DNA of 64,000 nt from Polyporus tsugae (GCA_024305745.1 JAHRBS010000002.1:1488001-1552000), one strand, 5' to 3'. Shown: positions 22,586 to 38,510, numbered from the stretch's first letter. Numbers and translations: made by a program. The notes: generated by a model not told the origin, from the letters alone.

Positions 22586-23213
22586 GAAGCACAAGGCTGG
22601 AACCTGGGGGTTGAGGTCGCGGGTGTTGTGGACGGACAAGAAGCGGTATAAGTACTCCACCCTGCCCAGAGGCGTCCGCCCGAATCAAGAAGCCTCCGAA
22701 TGCGAGTCATCTGATACCCCAGGAGAGCCCTAGAGGAAAGCCATTGTCACCATACGTTCACCACGAAGTACTGAAAGGAACTCACGGGGCCATACGAGAG
22801 GGGTTATTCGCTTGCGGTGGATAGGACGCTACCCCCTGAGGCAAGGCACTAATCAACGTGAGAAACTGTCGAGGACGACAACCGCGAGGGGGCAACACCC
22901 GTCCCAACTGTATACCGGGGTCCGGCGTTAAGGAGGGATTGCCACGTTTGCGAGCTGTTGTGCCATACAATGATGTTGAGCCTGACCAGTGGATGACCGG
23001 GGCCATGTAGTAGTCGCGTGTCGCGTCTTACAGTGTCCAAGATGCTGTCGTAACCCAAACTGTACGGAATTGATCAATCCCGTTGTACGGAACACCCCGA
23101 TATGGACACCCGATGACGCCAACCTAAAGTGAATAATGCAGCATATGATACACATTCCTACAGCGTCGTCCTTCAGTACGTAGAACATAACGTAGTACAC
23201 ACACCAAGGAAAG
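22586..23213. other. Intergenic between acetyltransferase stop and M35 start
   Basis: 628 bp, upstream of the M35-like gene and downstream of the acetyltransferase. Nothing further recognised. Confidence 0.4.
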
Positions 23214-27359
<4,146 letters not shown>

Positions 27360-28755
27360 GGCGAGCGACAGGAGACAGTGGGGGAGTAGGGGAGGTGCAG
27401 ACTGCGAGGATAGAGGAGGTCGCCGTCGTCGACAGTGGACAAGTTGTTTACGGTACCGCTTTATTTGGCGATAACTAGGGCGAAACTGAAGATGGCGCGG
27501 AAATCCCCTGAATTCGCTGTCTGTCCCGACGCCGTTCCTCTCGCCTGGACCGCGATGCTGCCACTCGTTCAGCGTACACTACCGACGAGAGTTAATGGGA
27601 CCATATGCGTCGAGCAGGGTGTGTTCAGTATTTGGGCTACCGACAAGCAAACCCTGACCCTATTCTCCTTGACGGAGTTTTCGGGGTCCTAGTGGGTCTC
27701 TGCCTCCGATCTTGCGGCAGAGCTCCCAAAGAGCTCCTCACATCGCTTCGACGAAGCCGTCCACATCGAAGTCATCCCTTGCTTTGCGGGGCGTTCCGAC
27801 TAGAAAGAGACAGCTTCAACGCATAGGCGGGTTCTCAACAATTTGTGCGTTGACTCTGCATGAACCCTCCTCTACTTGTCTTCAATATGTTCATTTCATA
27901 CTTCACCAGTACTATGGACGTCGACTCTGGTGGCATGCGTGCATGGTCCCATTGGCAGAGAATAAGCACATGGTACTAACCATCATAACTACGAGGACTC
28001 TAGAGCTAGTGGTTCATCGTGAGTGGTTCTAAAATGTATGGATGGAGACGCCACCTAGCCTTTTTGGTTTGATAACGCGGTACGATGAGTAGTTTATAAG
28101 CACATAGATTATCTGTCTAAACAATATATCCGACTAGGCCTGTCACGGCGTGCATGTGAGCTTAAAGACGGACTGTGTGCGGCGCAGAGTTCCGGGGTCT
28201 TGAACTGGCCTGCAAGTCTAAGCGCCACGGGCTTACTGAGCCATTGCAGCCTCAGCTGGCTCTGGCTCAACTCGAAGCGCGAGTAGCTGTATTATCACAC
28301 TCGTGTAGGAGCATGGTCGCTGCACGTGTGACGAACGTGTAACTATGGAGTCGATGCCACGACGAGTGAAGGCTGCCTGCAAGGGCTTTCCGGGAACACT
28401 CAGGGTGATAGCATGGGCGCCCAAGCCTCGGGCACTCAGCCTGCGGGCTGTGGACGATAGAAAAAAGGGGAAATTTGACAGGAAAGTGGCGAGGGAGGCT
28501 CGCAAGGAGAGGAAGAGAGAGCGAGGGGAGGAATTGGGGCGGAAGGGGGAGAAAAGGGCCGGGGACGGGCGAGAAAAGGCGGTTTGCGTAAGAGTGGCTG
28601 AAGGGAAGGCGTGGCTCTCCAGAACCAAACAACAAATAAGGATGCCGTAGGCAGAGACACTCTCTCACTCGAAACTGCTCTGCGCTATATCAGTTTGATA
28701 ACTCTTTCCCTCCCTCTCTCCCAAACCACCACCTCCCCCTGCACCTACGCCCCAC
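27360..28755. promoter_or_regulatory. Divergent promoter region, MYST acetyltransferase / LAMMER kinase
   Basis: About 1.4 kb between two diverging starts. A frame at 28345-28650 (+) is Lys/Arg/Glu-rich, but it is the complement of a pyrimidine-rich tract and is not called. The last 80 bp before the kinase ATG are CT-rich (TCCCTCCCTCTCTC), typical of a fungal start region. Confidence 0.45.
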
Positions 28756-30754
28756 ATGCAGGCCGCAGTGCACGCTCTGGCTCCCCAGATGCTCCCCCAG
28801 TACTCCCACCTATCCCATCGCCCTCCACCACCCAGCAACATCGGCGCCATGCCCACTCCCCCCGTGACGGCTCGCAAGCGCAAACGGCAGCAGTTCACAG
28901 TCACGTACAGCGAGGTCCAGGAGGTCGATAGCTCGGGCAAGGTCCGCGAGGTCATCGTCATCGACGACACGCCCCCGCCCTCAACCGTCTCCCCTGCGAC
29001 TACCCACACCGCCATGTACTCTGCGTCCTATCAGCCCCCCGTCTACTCCGCACCGATCCGTACACGGGCCAGGGCCGCCGCCGAAGCACAGGCTCTTTCC
29101 GCCAGCACTTCTTCTGGAATTACTGTTGCCCCCGCCCCCAAGAAGCGTAAGCGGGACCCCGCAGACGATGTTGGCACTATCACCAAGAAGGTGATTACGA
29201 ACGGGGCTATTTCAAACGCCATCGCAGCAAACAAGTCGTACGCAGGTGTCAGCGGTATCGTTGCAGAGGATGTGCGTACTCCATTCTCCTCTGGGGGCAA
29301 TGCTGATCTGTCTATCGTGTGTATCAGGCGTCAAAGGCGCAAGTCCCATGCGACGACAAAGAGGGACACTATATCATCGTCCCGGATGATATGATATATA
29401 GACGTTGTAAGTGGCATCCTCCCGAATGTCAAGGTTCACCGTGATTGACTTGCGCGGCCATAGACCGGACTGTTCGTCTCCTTGGGCAAGGAACTTTTGG
29501 AAAGGTGGTCGAGGCCGTAGACATCGAAACTAACAAGCGGGTAGCAATCAAGATAATTCGAGCCATCCCCAAGTACCGCGACGCAAGCAAAATTGAGGTT
29601 CGGGTCCTGCAGAAGCTCAAGGAACGGGACCCTCTCAATCGACAGTGAGAATCTTGCTTACCGTCGCTCGAGAATCTAGGTTGTTGACGCACGCTTCAGC
29701 AAATGCATCCACTTGCTTACATGGTTCGACCACCGGAATCACATTTGCTTGGTGTCCGAGCTGCTCGGCATGTGCGTATACGACTTCCTCAAGGAGAACG
29801 ACTTCGCTCCCTTCCCACGTCAACACATCCAATCATTCGCAAGGCAACTTCTTGGCAGCGTAGCATGTACGCCTCCTTATCTTCGTCCAACCACACCTCA
29901 TGAGCTGAGCTGATGATATGCTATGTCAGTCCTTCACGAACTTCATCTAATCCATACCGACCTGAAGCCCGAAAATATCTTATTGGTAAATAATGATTAT
30001 CAGATTGTCCAAGTACCAACGTCGTCGAAGGTGAGACCACGGACGTGTATGTGATACGGATAGAGTTAACCACCATTGGTCTTCCTAGCGCGGTGCGCCA
30101 ACAAGGAGCAAGCGAATCCTTCACTCAACCGATATCCGGCTCATCGACTTCGGATCAGCCACATTCGAAGACGAATACCATTCAAGCGTTGTATCAACGC
30201 GGCATTATCGTGCTCCTGAGATCATTCTTGGTACGTTATGTCCTCTGTCGTGAACGATTTCTTCCTTATCGTGTGTCTCTGACAGGACTTGGTTGGTCAT
30301 ACCCTTGCGACGTCTTCTCTCTCGGTTGCATTCTCGTCGAATTCTACACCGGAGTCGCATTATTCCAGACTCACGACAACCTGGAGCACCTGGCCATGAT
30401 GGAGCAAGTTATGGGCAAGATGCCAGAGAGGTTTGCGCGGTCCGGTGCACGAGCCAAGCCAGAATATTTCAAGGAGGGGAGCAAACTTGACTGGCCGAAG
30501 CCGAAGGCATCGCGTCAGAGCAAGAAGGAAGTACGAGCATGCCGGAGTTTACAGGCGAGTTTCGCCAGTCTCGTCTATATGCCCCTGACCTGACTATATC
30601 TTCCCAGGAAATCATTCCTGCCAGCGACCCTATCAACCGCCACTTCCTGGACCTCGTTAAGAAGTTGCTCACGTTTGACCCCGCACAACGAACCACGGTC
30701 AAGGAGGCCCTCAACCACCCCTACTTCACGCTGCAAATTCCTAACGAATACTGA
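28756..30754 (+). CDS. LAMMER (CLK-type) dual-specificity protein kinase
   Basis: Kinase of the CLK/Lkh1/Kns1 family, which phosphorylates SR-type splicing factors and transcription regulators. The N-terminal part of about 200 residues is disordered with basic patches ([17 protein letters not shown]). The kinase domain begins [17 protein letters not shown], with catalytic Lys in RVAIKIIRA, catalytic loop [13 protein letters not shown] (HTD is normal here), metal-binding [20 protein letters not shown], and [20 protein letters not shown]. The signature reads [11 protein letters not shown]: Gln replaces the Arg of EHLAMMER. It ends with [18 protein letters not shown]. One intron near 30555-30607 appears to be GC-AG (CAG|GCGAGT), because the flanking frames join as [11 protein letters not shown], as in relatives. 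Seven or so introns in all. Confidence 0.94.
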
Positions 30755-32724
30755 ACGATCTCGTCTGCTTCTCTACATCTCAATCTCGGTTCATCGCAAA
30801 TGTCGGTTCGGTACGATATGGACTGGCCCATGCTGCCATTGTATACTCTCGCACTCGTCTACATACAGTATTGCTATCGCTGTCGCATGGTCGCTATCCC
30901 GTCCGCTACTAGGCGGAGTTTTGCCGTTTACATTTTTCGGAGGTCGACATCTCCCCCATGTACAACATGCAATAGTGTGGAGACATTCCTTTAGGCTTTC
31001 ACCATTTCTCCGCTTGGGTGCCGGTCTCCTCCCTTCACCCCTCCTCCCCATTATCGGCCTTTACCCTTCCCCCCACCCCTCCGTCGAGCAACGTTCTTCC
31101 CTTCCAAGCCTCGTCCTACTTCGTCCCCGAGCCCCCGTCTACACTCGTTTCGCTTCGCAACCCTCTACCACCGACATCCGTCATCACTTGCCGACGTTGA
31201 CCGCGACACCCATCCGACTGCTTATTGTTTCTCTGCCAGACCTCCACTTGTGTCATCCACTCACTGCCTCATCTTGTATCTATTCCTAGGCTCTGGTGTC
31301 GGTCTCTTGTTCGTCTACTAAGTAAGAGTATACATAGAAGCAACATCTCTCCTCCCCGGCGCCAGCGCGTTGGTCCCCGCCCGCGGCGACTAGTTGTCGA
31401 CATGGAAGACAGAAAACCTCCGCCTCCGTGCCGAGAAACGTGCGTATTCAACAGCACCTCCGCAAATCGCTTCGGGAAGATGCGCGCGCATTGGCGGTCA
31501 CCGTGAGCTGGTCCGTGCGCGGAAAGCCTCACGGCGGCAGCTCCTGGAGCCTTACGTTGAGGGTCAGAATGGTGATGGTCCTGGCATGGATCCGCCCCGC
31601 ACTCTCCCGGTCTCCGCAGCTCGGATCTGCACGCCAAGCGCCTCCGTGCCCAGGCCATTCCATGCAGCATCTTCGCGGAATCGCACGACGGCGCCAGCTG
31701 AGGTGAGTGCTCCCCCATTCGCCCACAGATTTATCCTGTATCATGGACTGCTTCCGCCTTGCTGCAGCAGATACGTCCGTCTATGGGCCTCGTTCAACGG
31801 CTAGCTCCGCACGACCCTATCGTGCAGTCTTTGCAGACTCAGCACTTGGCCATGGACCGTGACCGGATCAGCCTTGCTGACTCCAGCATCCATCGACATT
31901 CGACATCGTCCACCCGAAAATGGCAACTATGCAAACTATCTGCCTGCCTGTCCGCCCCGCGTGCCGTGCCGCCTTGTCGTCCAACCCAGCGTTACCACCT
32001 CTCCGGGCCCGCCTTCCTCTAGACGTCTCCTCCCCACGCGAGAGGGACCTTGCCGAGCATGGATCGCGGAAGAGCGTGCTTCAGAACGCTCGTCACCCGC
32101 CGCAAAGACCCCGGAAGAAGGCGTACCTTGTGACCGAGCGAGGCCCCGAGGATTCGTATGGCGTGGGACGGGCAAGGGCCCGTGCGTTCGTCCTGCAAGG
32201 CCAGCTGAGGCCAGCTCCGAACGCTGGACCCGCCTCTGAGTCACCCTCACGGAAGTCTTTGATCCTCTGGAATGGCTTGCAGAATGACTGCACATGCGGT
32301 TGCCCCAGGACAACTCGTGGACGGCCGGGGCTCGCGTACCTGACAACATACGTATGCAATTTAGAGGCTCAAGTTGGTCCCACAGTACGCCGCATCCTTA
32401 CGAGGAGCGGAAGACAAATAGTCTCCTAAACACCGCCGCCATCGCGGGAGAGTGCGCATAGCCGGAGGAAGCAAGCTGACTATGGAGCTGACTGTATCCG
32501 CTCGAGTCCCCCGAGAATCCCATTAAGTATGTAGGTTTGTGATTTTGTTTCCATTGTGCAAGTTACGCGCATACAATGCGCACGACGCTGGTACATGCAG
32601 CAAAACAGTGAAGTAGCAAAGAGCCGATGATATCATGCAGCAAGCAAGTCCATGTCCGTGGGATAGCAATGCGGATCCCCCAACGCGCGCAGAGAGGCAC
32701 AGGGCAGCAAGCGAGCTCAAGCTT
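30755..32724. other. Intergenic with a possible unresolved plus-strand gene
   Basis: The first 250 bp should be the kinase 3' flank. From about 31020 to 31290 the plus strand is strongly pyrimidine-rich, like a fungal promoter or leader. From 31390 to 32430 there are GC-rich plus-strand frames with candidate introns. For example, TGAG|GTGAGTGC at 31701 to CAG at about 31770 joins two open frames in phase; the upstream frame contains STWKTENLRLRAEKR. I could not assemble a full protein or recognise a family, so no gene is called. Confidence 0.35.
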
Positions 32725-34684
32725 TCAAACGAGCTTCGCGAGCGAGATCTGGTTCTTCGTCACATCTGTCGAGAAGTACGCGTTCTTCAAAAACACATCA
32801 CCGACCTACACACACCGGCGCGCGAGCCCCATGTCAGCCAAGCGTACAATGGACAACAGAAACCGCTGCCGCAGAGAGAAAGACTCACCAGCCACGTTGT
32901 GTCATCGACGATCTGGCCGGACGAGATGCCGGACACGCAGGTGGTGCCAGTGTTGTCCGCCTGCGCGAAGACGAGGTCGCGCGTGTCGATCGAGAACTGC
33001 TGGCCGCTGAACGTGAGCGCGACGGAGGCGTTGGTGTTGCATGGGATGGTGAAGCCGCCCTGGCCGTCGTCCTGCGCGCCGTCGATGAGCTGGTGCACGG
33101 CGGTGGCGTCCGCGGGCGGCGCGACGATGAGCGTGGTGCCGGTGTCGAGGATTGCGCTGCGGCCCGAGAGGCCGGTGTCCTGCCCGTCGACGGTGACGGC
33201 GTCCATGGCGCCCTCCCAGAAGCCGTTCGTCGCGACGTTGTTGAAGGTGACGAGCGTCTGCGAGTCGAACTTGGTGTCGTCGAGCCCGCCGAACGTGATC
33301 TCGCCGTCGTTCTTGTTGTCTGCGAGACGGGAGATCTTGAAGGATGTGATGGCGTCGCCGATCAGGCCTGCCGTAGAGAGGGCCTCGACGGGCGTGGGCA
33401 CGCCCTGCTCCGAGAGCGTCTAGATGAGAAGGGGATCAGCGACTGGCTTACACGCAATATGGACGGGTGCGATAATGAACGGAACGGGGTGCACACGTAC
33501 CGACTGTGCGAGTCCCATGAGGCCATCGAACGGCACGCTGTTGTCGGAGAAGTCAACCGACTCCGCGGTTGCGACACCGAACGTGTGCGCGGGGAGGGCA
33601 AGGCCGGCGACGCTGATGTCGTCCTGGATGATGTCGCCCTGGACGTTGCCCGTCCCGTACGTGACCTCGAACTGCTGGCCCAAATCCTTGAAGGACGACG
33701 AGCTCTGGGTGCCGAGGAAGTTGTGGTTGCCCTAGAGACGCGCGAAGCGTGCAGTTAGTCAGGCGGTCGAGCGGAACGAGCTAAGTACAGGACTTCTGAT
33801 CAGATGAGAGACGTACACAGTCGCCACCCGACTCGGACTGACAATTCTCGGCACCGACCCAGAGATCCGCAGAGCCCGAGTCCATGAGAATGTTGAAGTC
33901 GCGCGGGGGCGTTCCCATCTGGATGGTCGCGATGTAGCCGACATCCTGCGCCCTGGGAAGCGAAACGCGTTAGAACCTCATCTCTATTGCTGCCAATCAT
34001 TACGTGGGAAACAAGCTACGCACTCAATTGCGAGGCCGAGCGAGTTGCTCGCAGTCGGCTGGACGGCGGGCGTGAGGTTGGACGCGGCCGCGGCAGCACC
34101 CGCATTGCCAGTACTATTGGCGCTGCCGGCAGCAGCGCCCTTGCCTTTGCCTTTGCCCTTCTTGGCGGCGGCAGCAGCTTTGTTCGCCTTGCCACCGTGC
34201 TGAGCGAACGACTCCAACTCAGGAGCATCGGCATCCTCGACAAGGGAAACGGAGCCCTTGGTACCCTGGCGGTTGAACCGTTTCTCGAACGATACCGTGC
34301 CGGGGCGACCGCCGGGCGGGATGAACAGGCGCTTTGCGAGGTTGTGCTCCAGGTCGCGCTTGCTCGGAGGCGCGACGCCCTTCATGCGCGCGATGCGACG
34401 CTGGCTACGGTTGATGTGCTGCTGCAGGAGCTGTATAATGCAACATCCATCCAGGCGAGACGAAAAGCATCCGCGACAATTAGCATATATTTTTGGCTGA
34501 ACAATGGCAGCACAGGACGCACCACCTGGGGATGGACATCCCCACGGTTCTGGTGGAGGCGCGTCAGCGGGAGCGTGATCGTCCTAGCACGCTTTGCGGG
34601 GGCGGCCTGGACGCCACTGTCGGTGGCGCAGAGGATGACGAGGACGCTGGCGAGGAGGGTGGAGAAGGAAAAGGCGAGCTGCAT
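32725..34684 (-). CDS. Pepsin-like aspartic protease (polyporopepsin-type, A1)
   Basis: Secreted acid endopeptidase. The start at 34684 gives a signal peptide (MQLAFSFSTLLASVLVILC) and a basic propeptide (LLQQHINRSQRRIARMKG, KRDLEHNLAKRLFIPPGG). The mature enzyme has the first catalytic motif FNILMDSGSADLWVG (DSG instead of DTG, as in other fungal A1 enzymes), the flap QFEVTYGTGNVQGDI, the second motif SAILDTGTTLIVAPP, and ends STDVTKNQISLAKLV. An unusual low-complexity stretch rich in Lys, Gly and Ala (KKGKGKGKGAAAG) followed by AAAAASN lies in the propeptide before LGLAIEAQDVGYIATIQMG. Five or so introns. A TATAAA motif lies about 140 bp upstream. It probably degrades extracellular protein. 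Confidence 0.95.
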
Positions 34685-34824
34685 GATGATACTTGGGACC
34701 GGCCGGCGCTGTAACCTGACAGAAGAAACTTGAAAAGGAAGGAAAGGACAAGGGCCCGGCCTTGCAGTTGAGAGGGAGGGGGAAGGGGGGTGGATGAGAT
34801 AGCTCGGCGCTGGATGGGGTGCGA

Positions 34825-34830
34825 TTTATA
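34825..34830 (-). promoter_or_regulatory. TATA box of the aspartic protease
   Basis: TATAAA on the minus strand (TTTATA on plus), about 140 bp before the ATG at 34684. Position and sequence fit a fungal core promoter. Confidence 0.45.
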
Positions 34831-35435
34831 GTGGAGCATGATGATTGTTGTTGTCAACGAGGCACAAGCTCGGGAAATGCTTTGCGAGCGTTCGAACAAC
34901 TGTCCAAATAGAGCCTTCCATCCCCCTTGTCCCAGCATTGGCGACGCCCCAATCAGGAACGCCGTTTCCTAACACGATCCCCCAGAAACAAGCAACTGTC
35001 AGTGTCAGCGTTCCTCCAGCCAAAAACACAAAGCTCTCACCGTGCTCTATCCTCGCAGACCATGCATTCTTAGACTTGAGCTTGAAGCAGGGCCCGCTAT
35101 GAATAGCACAGGAACTCCGAAGAGCGCGTCCGCAGCGGATGAGCGCCTTCTGTTGGACGAAAGAAGTCCCCCCATCGATCATTTGACAACACCGTGGTCT
35201 CGACGCTCGTCCGTCGCCCATAACCTTGGCAACCACTACGCCAGATATTATACTGCCCAATGTCATTCCGTCGCTTATTTTGCCTCTCCCCCCTAAACCT
35301 TCTCCGTGCGGACTCCGTGCGGGTCAACCTTCCAAGCTTCAACGTGCAAACCACTTCGAACGAGCTCATGAAATACAAACGTCAATAGGCCCATATTGAG
35401 CAGCCGCTCCTACATGCGACGTACATGCTGGTCCT
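34831..35435. other. Intergenic upstream of the aspartic protease
   Basis: About 600 bp of upstream sequence for the protease and 3' flank of the enoyl-CoA hydratase/isomerase. No gene recognised. Confidence 0.4.
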
Positions 35436-36874
35436 TCACAACCGCGCCTTCGCCGCCTTGTCGTCAGCGACCACATCCAATATCTGTACATCTCGCGCCA
35501 GTGCTTCGATGACTTCTCTATTGAGTTCGCGCTGTAATAATCACAGAGAACCAGTGTCAGCATCGGTAAACATCAGGATGCCCCATCAACACCCCGCGAA
35601 CAACTGTTCAGATCCCACACCGAGAAATCCGGCCCTATCGCATAAAGCCTCCAAGTACGGTCATAACACGATAAGAGACGCCTGAACGTATGGAGGTTCA
35701 AATGTGAAGACGGACGAACCTTGTTCACGCCCCATGCACCGCTCTTCGCAATCGGACCCACTTTCTCCGCGAGTGCTTGCGCCGCGGACAACACGCCGAA
35801 CGTGTTCTCCCCTGCGATGTGATCGACGAGCCCAGACGCGAGAGCCTCCTTCGGCGTGAAACGGTGCCCCTCGAGAGCGATCTTGCGCAAGACCTGCGCG
35901 TTGGACACTTTGGCGCGCAGAACCGCCATGAGAAACAAGGGAATCTGGGCCCCGAAATGGATCTGGTGGTTGCCGTCCGCGCATGCAGGAGTGTTCAGCG
36001 ATACTCGCCATTCTCGGTCCGCAAGACCACAACGGGGAGAGAGACAGGCGCACCTCGTTCATGCACATCCAGGCGTTGCGCTTGCTCGCGTCCGTCATGA
36101 CGCGGTAGTCACACGCCATGGCGAGGGCCATGCCGCCGGCGAAACAGTGGCCATTGAGAGCAGCGATGACCGGGACTGTCAAGCGACAGGAGACAGATCG
36201 CGGTCAGATGGGAACGGGACCACATAAGTGACGATGTGGCTTACTAGGGAAGGTGACGAGGCGGTGAAGAACGGGGTTGAAGCTCACTGCACGGACGGTC
36301 GCGTTAGCAATAAGCGGAGGCGACGAACACGAGAAGCGAGGTTATTTGAGGAGCGAAACAAATACGCACATGGGAAGAAGTTCGTCTTGAAGGCCGGGTC
36401 CTTCTGCGAGTTCTCCAAATCCAGGCCTGCCCACGAAGCCAAAACGGAGCCGGAGCTGCGTTAGCCATCCGCGCCGACGGTCCCACACGCCTGGGAGACC
36501 CAGCAAAACGAGACGGGCGAGGCGCACCGTTGCTGAAGAACTTGTCCTGCTTCGTGTTCCCGACGAGGATCACGGCCCCAGGGGTGAGCTTCTCGTCCTT
36601 GCTCGCGACGCCCGCGCGCCAGTTCTCGCGCCAGTGCCGCTCGACCGCGTCCAGAGCGGGCTTCAATGCTTGCGTGAGGAATACCTCCGTCAGACGGTTG
36701 TCAGCACCGTTGTGCATCTCGACCACCCATACGGTCGTCGAAGCTGGGAGCGCGTGGCCCGGCGCGGGTGAGCGAGGTTCCTTGACAGGAGAAAACAAGG
36801 TGGGGCATGCTGCACGTACGGTGGGTGACGGTGACAAGGGGGTTGCTGGCAGGGAAGCTGACGGGGTACGACAT
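35436..36874 (-). CDS. Enoyl-CoA hydratase/isomerase (crotonase fold), probable peroxisomal form
   Basis: Crotonase-superfamily protein that acts on acyl-CoA thioesters in fatty-acid oxidation; fungal relatives are annotated as enoyl-CoA isomerase/hydratase. The start at 36874 is MSYPVSFPASNPLVTVTH, then VWVVEMHNGADNRLTEVFL, a VILVGNTKQDKFFSNG-LDLEN segment (oxyanion strand), LHRLVTFP and VPVIAALNGHCFAGGMALAMACDYRVM, the core motif. KIALEGHRFTPKEALASGLVD follows, and the last exon ends DKAAKARL. The C-terminal ARL fits the PTS1 consensus (S/A/C)(K/R/H)(L/M), so import into peroxisomes is likely. Six or so introns; one stretch at about 35540-35705 could not be resolved with certainty. Total near 290 residues. 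The exact reaction (hydration or double-bond shift) cannot be read from sequence by eye. Confidence 0.88.
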
Positions 36875-37556
36875 TCTCGGTTTGCTGTACAGCGGAGGTT
36901 GGTGGTATCCTGTGGCGGATTGTTCAACTGTGAACGTATGCGCGTGTGTGCTGCGCCGCAAAGAAAAAGATTATGAACGCACCTGGGGACTAGTTGGTCA
37001 TGGAACCCGAGGAGGTCGCCGAGGTATGGCAGCGCACGTACCTGGCACGTACTGAACCGGCCTCTCTGGTGCTCTCCTACCGGCTGAGCCGTTCACGTGT
37101 TTGTTGTACCGCACTGCCTTTCTTGAGCTCTCGATTGAACGAGAAGGGACACCATGCACCAGGAACCAACATTACTGAGTCGAGGGGATCGTTTCGGTGA
37201 GGTGCGGGAATGAAGTTAAAGTGAAGGAGCGTGTAGGAATGGGGGTGAGGGTCGAGAAGAAGAGGCGAGCGCTAGATCTGGCCAGGTGTACGGAGGGGAC
37301 TGAACGACGGCTTCTGTAAGATCGCAACGCACGTTTGGGTTAATATTGTATACGAAAGACTATGGATGGACGAAAGACTACAATACAGCCCGGCCCAGGC
37401 TGCAGGGGGCAGTAGGCGAGAGGGAACAAACACGAATCTTGAGTCCTCGGAGCACCTCTACGCGAGATTGCATCTTTACTTCCGTCTATCTCGACGAAAT
37501 ACGCAGCGATTTTGCTTCCTCCCCACTTCACTCCAAGGACATGCCCACGGACAAGC
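36875..37556. other. Intergenic, IGPS 3' side / enoyl-CoA hydratase promoter
   Basis: About 680 bp with no supported gene. It should carry the promoter of the hydratase/isomerase (right of 36874) and the 3' flank of IGPS. Confidence 0.4.
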
Positions 37557-38429
37557 TCAGGCATCTGGCCAGGCCAACAGCTCCTTTATGAACGCCGTCG
37601 TGTCCTTCGCGCGCATCAGGCTCTCCCCCACCAACACCGCGTTCACGCCCTGCGCCTTGTACACCTTCACGTCCTCCGGCCCCTGTATCCCGCTCAGCGC
37701 GCACAGCAGCACGTCCCGCTCGCGCACCATGTCCACCAGTCCGCTCGTCGTGCCCATGTCCACGCTGAAGTCGTGCAGGTTCCGGTTGTTGACCCCGACG
37801 ACCTTCGCGCCGACCTCGAGCGCGCGCGCCATCTCCCCCGCGTTGTTCACCTCCACGAGCGGCTCCATGCCCAGGGACAGCGAGTACTTGTACAGCCGCG
37901 CGAGCTGCTCCTGCGTGAGCATCGCGACGATGAGCAGCACCGTGTCCGCGCCGTGCAGGCGCGCCTCCGCGATCTGGTACTCGGCGAAGATGAACTCCTT
38001 CCGGAGGACCGCGGGGCGCGCGGCTCCAAGCGGCTCGATCGCCTGCCGCACGAGGCGCATGTCGAGCAGCGAGCCCTTGAACCACGTCGGTTCGGTGAGC
38101 ACCGAGATCACGGACGCGCCCGCCTGCGCGTAGAGGAGGGCCTGGCGCGCGGGGTTGACGGTCAGCGCAATGTCGCCTTTGGAGGGGGAGGCGCGCTTGA
38201 TCTCGGCCATGAGGCTGAGGGACGGGCTCGCGGTGGAGATGGAGGGGTTCGTCTTGAGCCGTGGGACGAGGGGGATGAGGGGCGGGGCGAGGCCCATCTG
38301 CAGGTACGCGTCGAGCTCCTCTGGACGGGTACCTGGCGTCGCCTTCGCTGCATCAACGTCCTTCTGGCGCTGGGCGTAGATCTTTTCGAGGATCGTGGGG
38401 GGCTTTGTGGCGTTGCCGTTGGCAGACAT
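37557..38429 (-). CDS. Indole-3-glycerol-phosphate synthase (stand-alone)
   Basis: Tryptophan biosynthesis, converting carboxyphenylaminodeoxyribulose phosphate to indole-3-glycerol phosphate. Single exon of 290 residues from [20 protein letters not shown]. All TIM-barrel landmarks are present: [18 protein letters not shown] (catalytic Lys and phosphate loop), [81 protein letters not shown] and LVGESLMRA. It ends within a few residues of the domain (LLAWPDA-stop). Fungi usually carry this activity inside a trifunctional TRP1/TrpC protein (glutaminase, IGPS and PRAI). Here neither flanking domain is fused and neither lies next door. The open frame extends 23 codons upstream without an ATG. The aldo-keto reductase ends 145 bp upstream on the same strand. 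Confidence 0.95.
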   Translation of the reverse strand: MSANGNATKPPTILEKIYAQRQKDVDAAKATPGTRPEELDAYLQMGLAPPLIPLVPRLKTNPSISTASPSLSLMAEIKRASPSKGDIALTVNPARQALLYAQAGASVISVLTEPTWFKGSLLDMRLVRQAIEPLGAARPAVLRKEFIFAEYQIAEARLHGADTVLLIVAMLTQEQLARLYKYSLSLGMEPLVEVNNAGEMARALEVGAKVVGVNNRNLHDFSVDMGTTSGLVDMVRERDVLLCALSGIQGPEDVKVYKAQGVNAVLVGESLMRAKDTTAFIKELLAWPDA

Positions 38430-38510
38430 GATGGTGGTTTGAGAGAGAGGCGATGAGGGGTGCGGTCTGCTCAAGGATGACGCGACGCGGCTCTGCACCG
38501 GTGGACGGAG

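Noticed and set aside
28345..28650. Open frame rich in Lys/Arg/Glu (RKERKRERGEELGRKGEK)
   Set aside because: It is the complement of a pyrimidine-rich tract, lacks introns or homologues that I recognise, and lies in the divergent promoter of two solid genes.
38430..38498. N-terminal extension of IGPS as a mitochondrial presequence
   Set aside because: The upstream frame has no ATG (it opens with GTG), so the Ser/Arg-rich leader is probably not translated.
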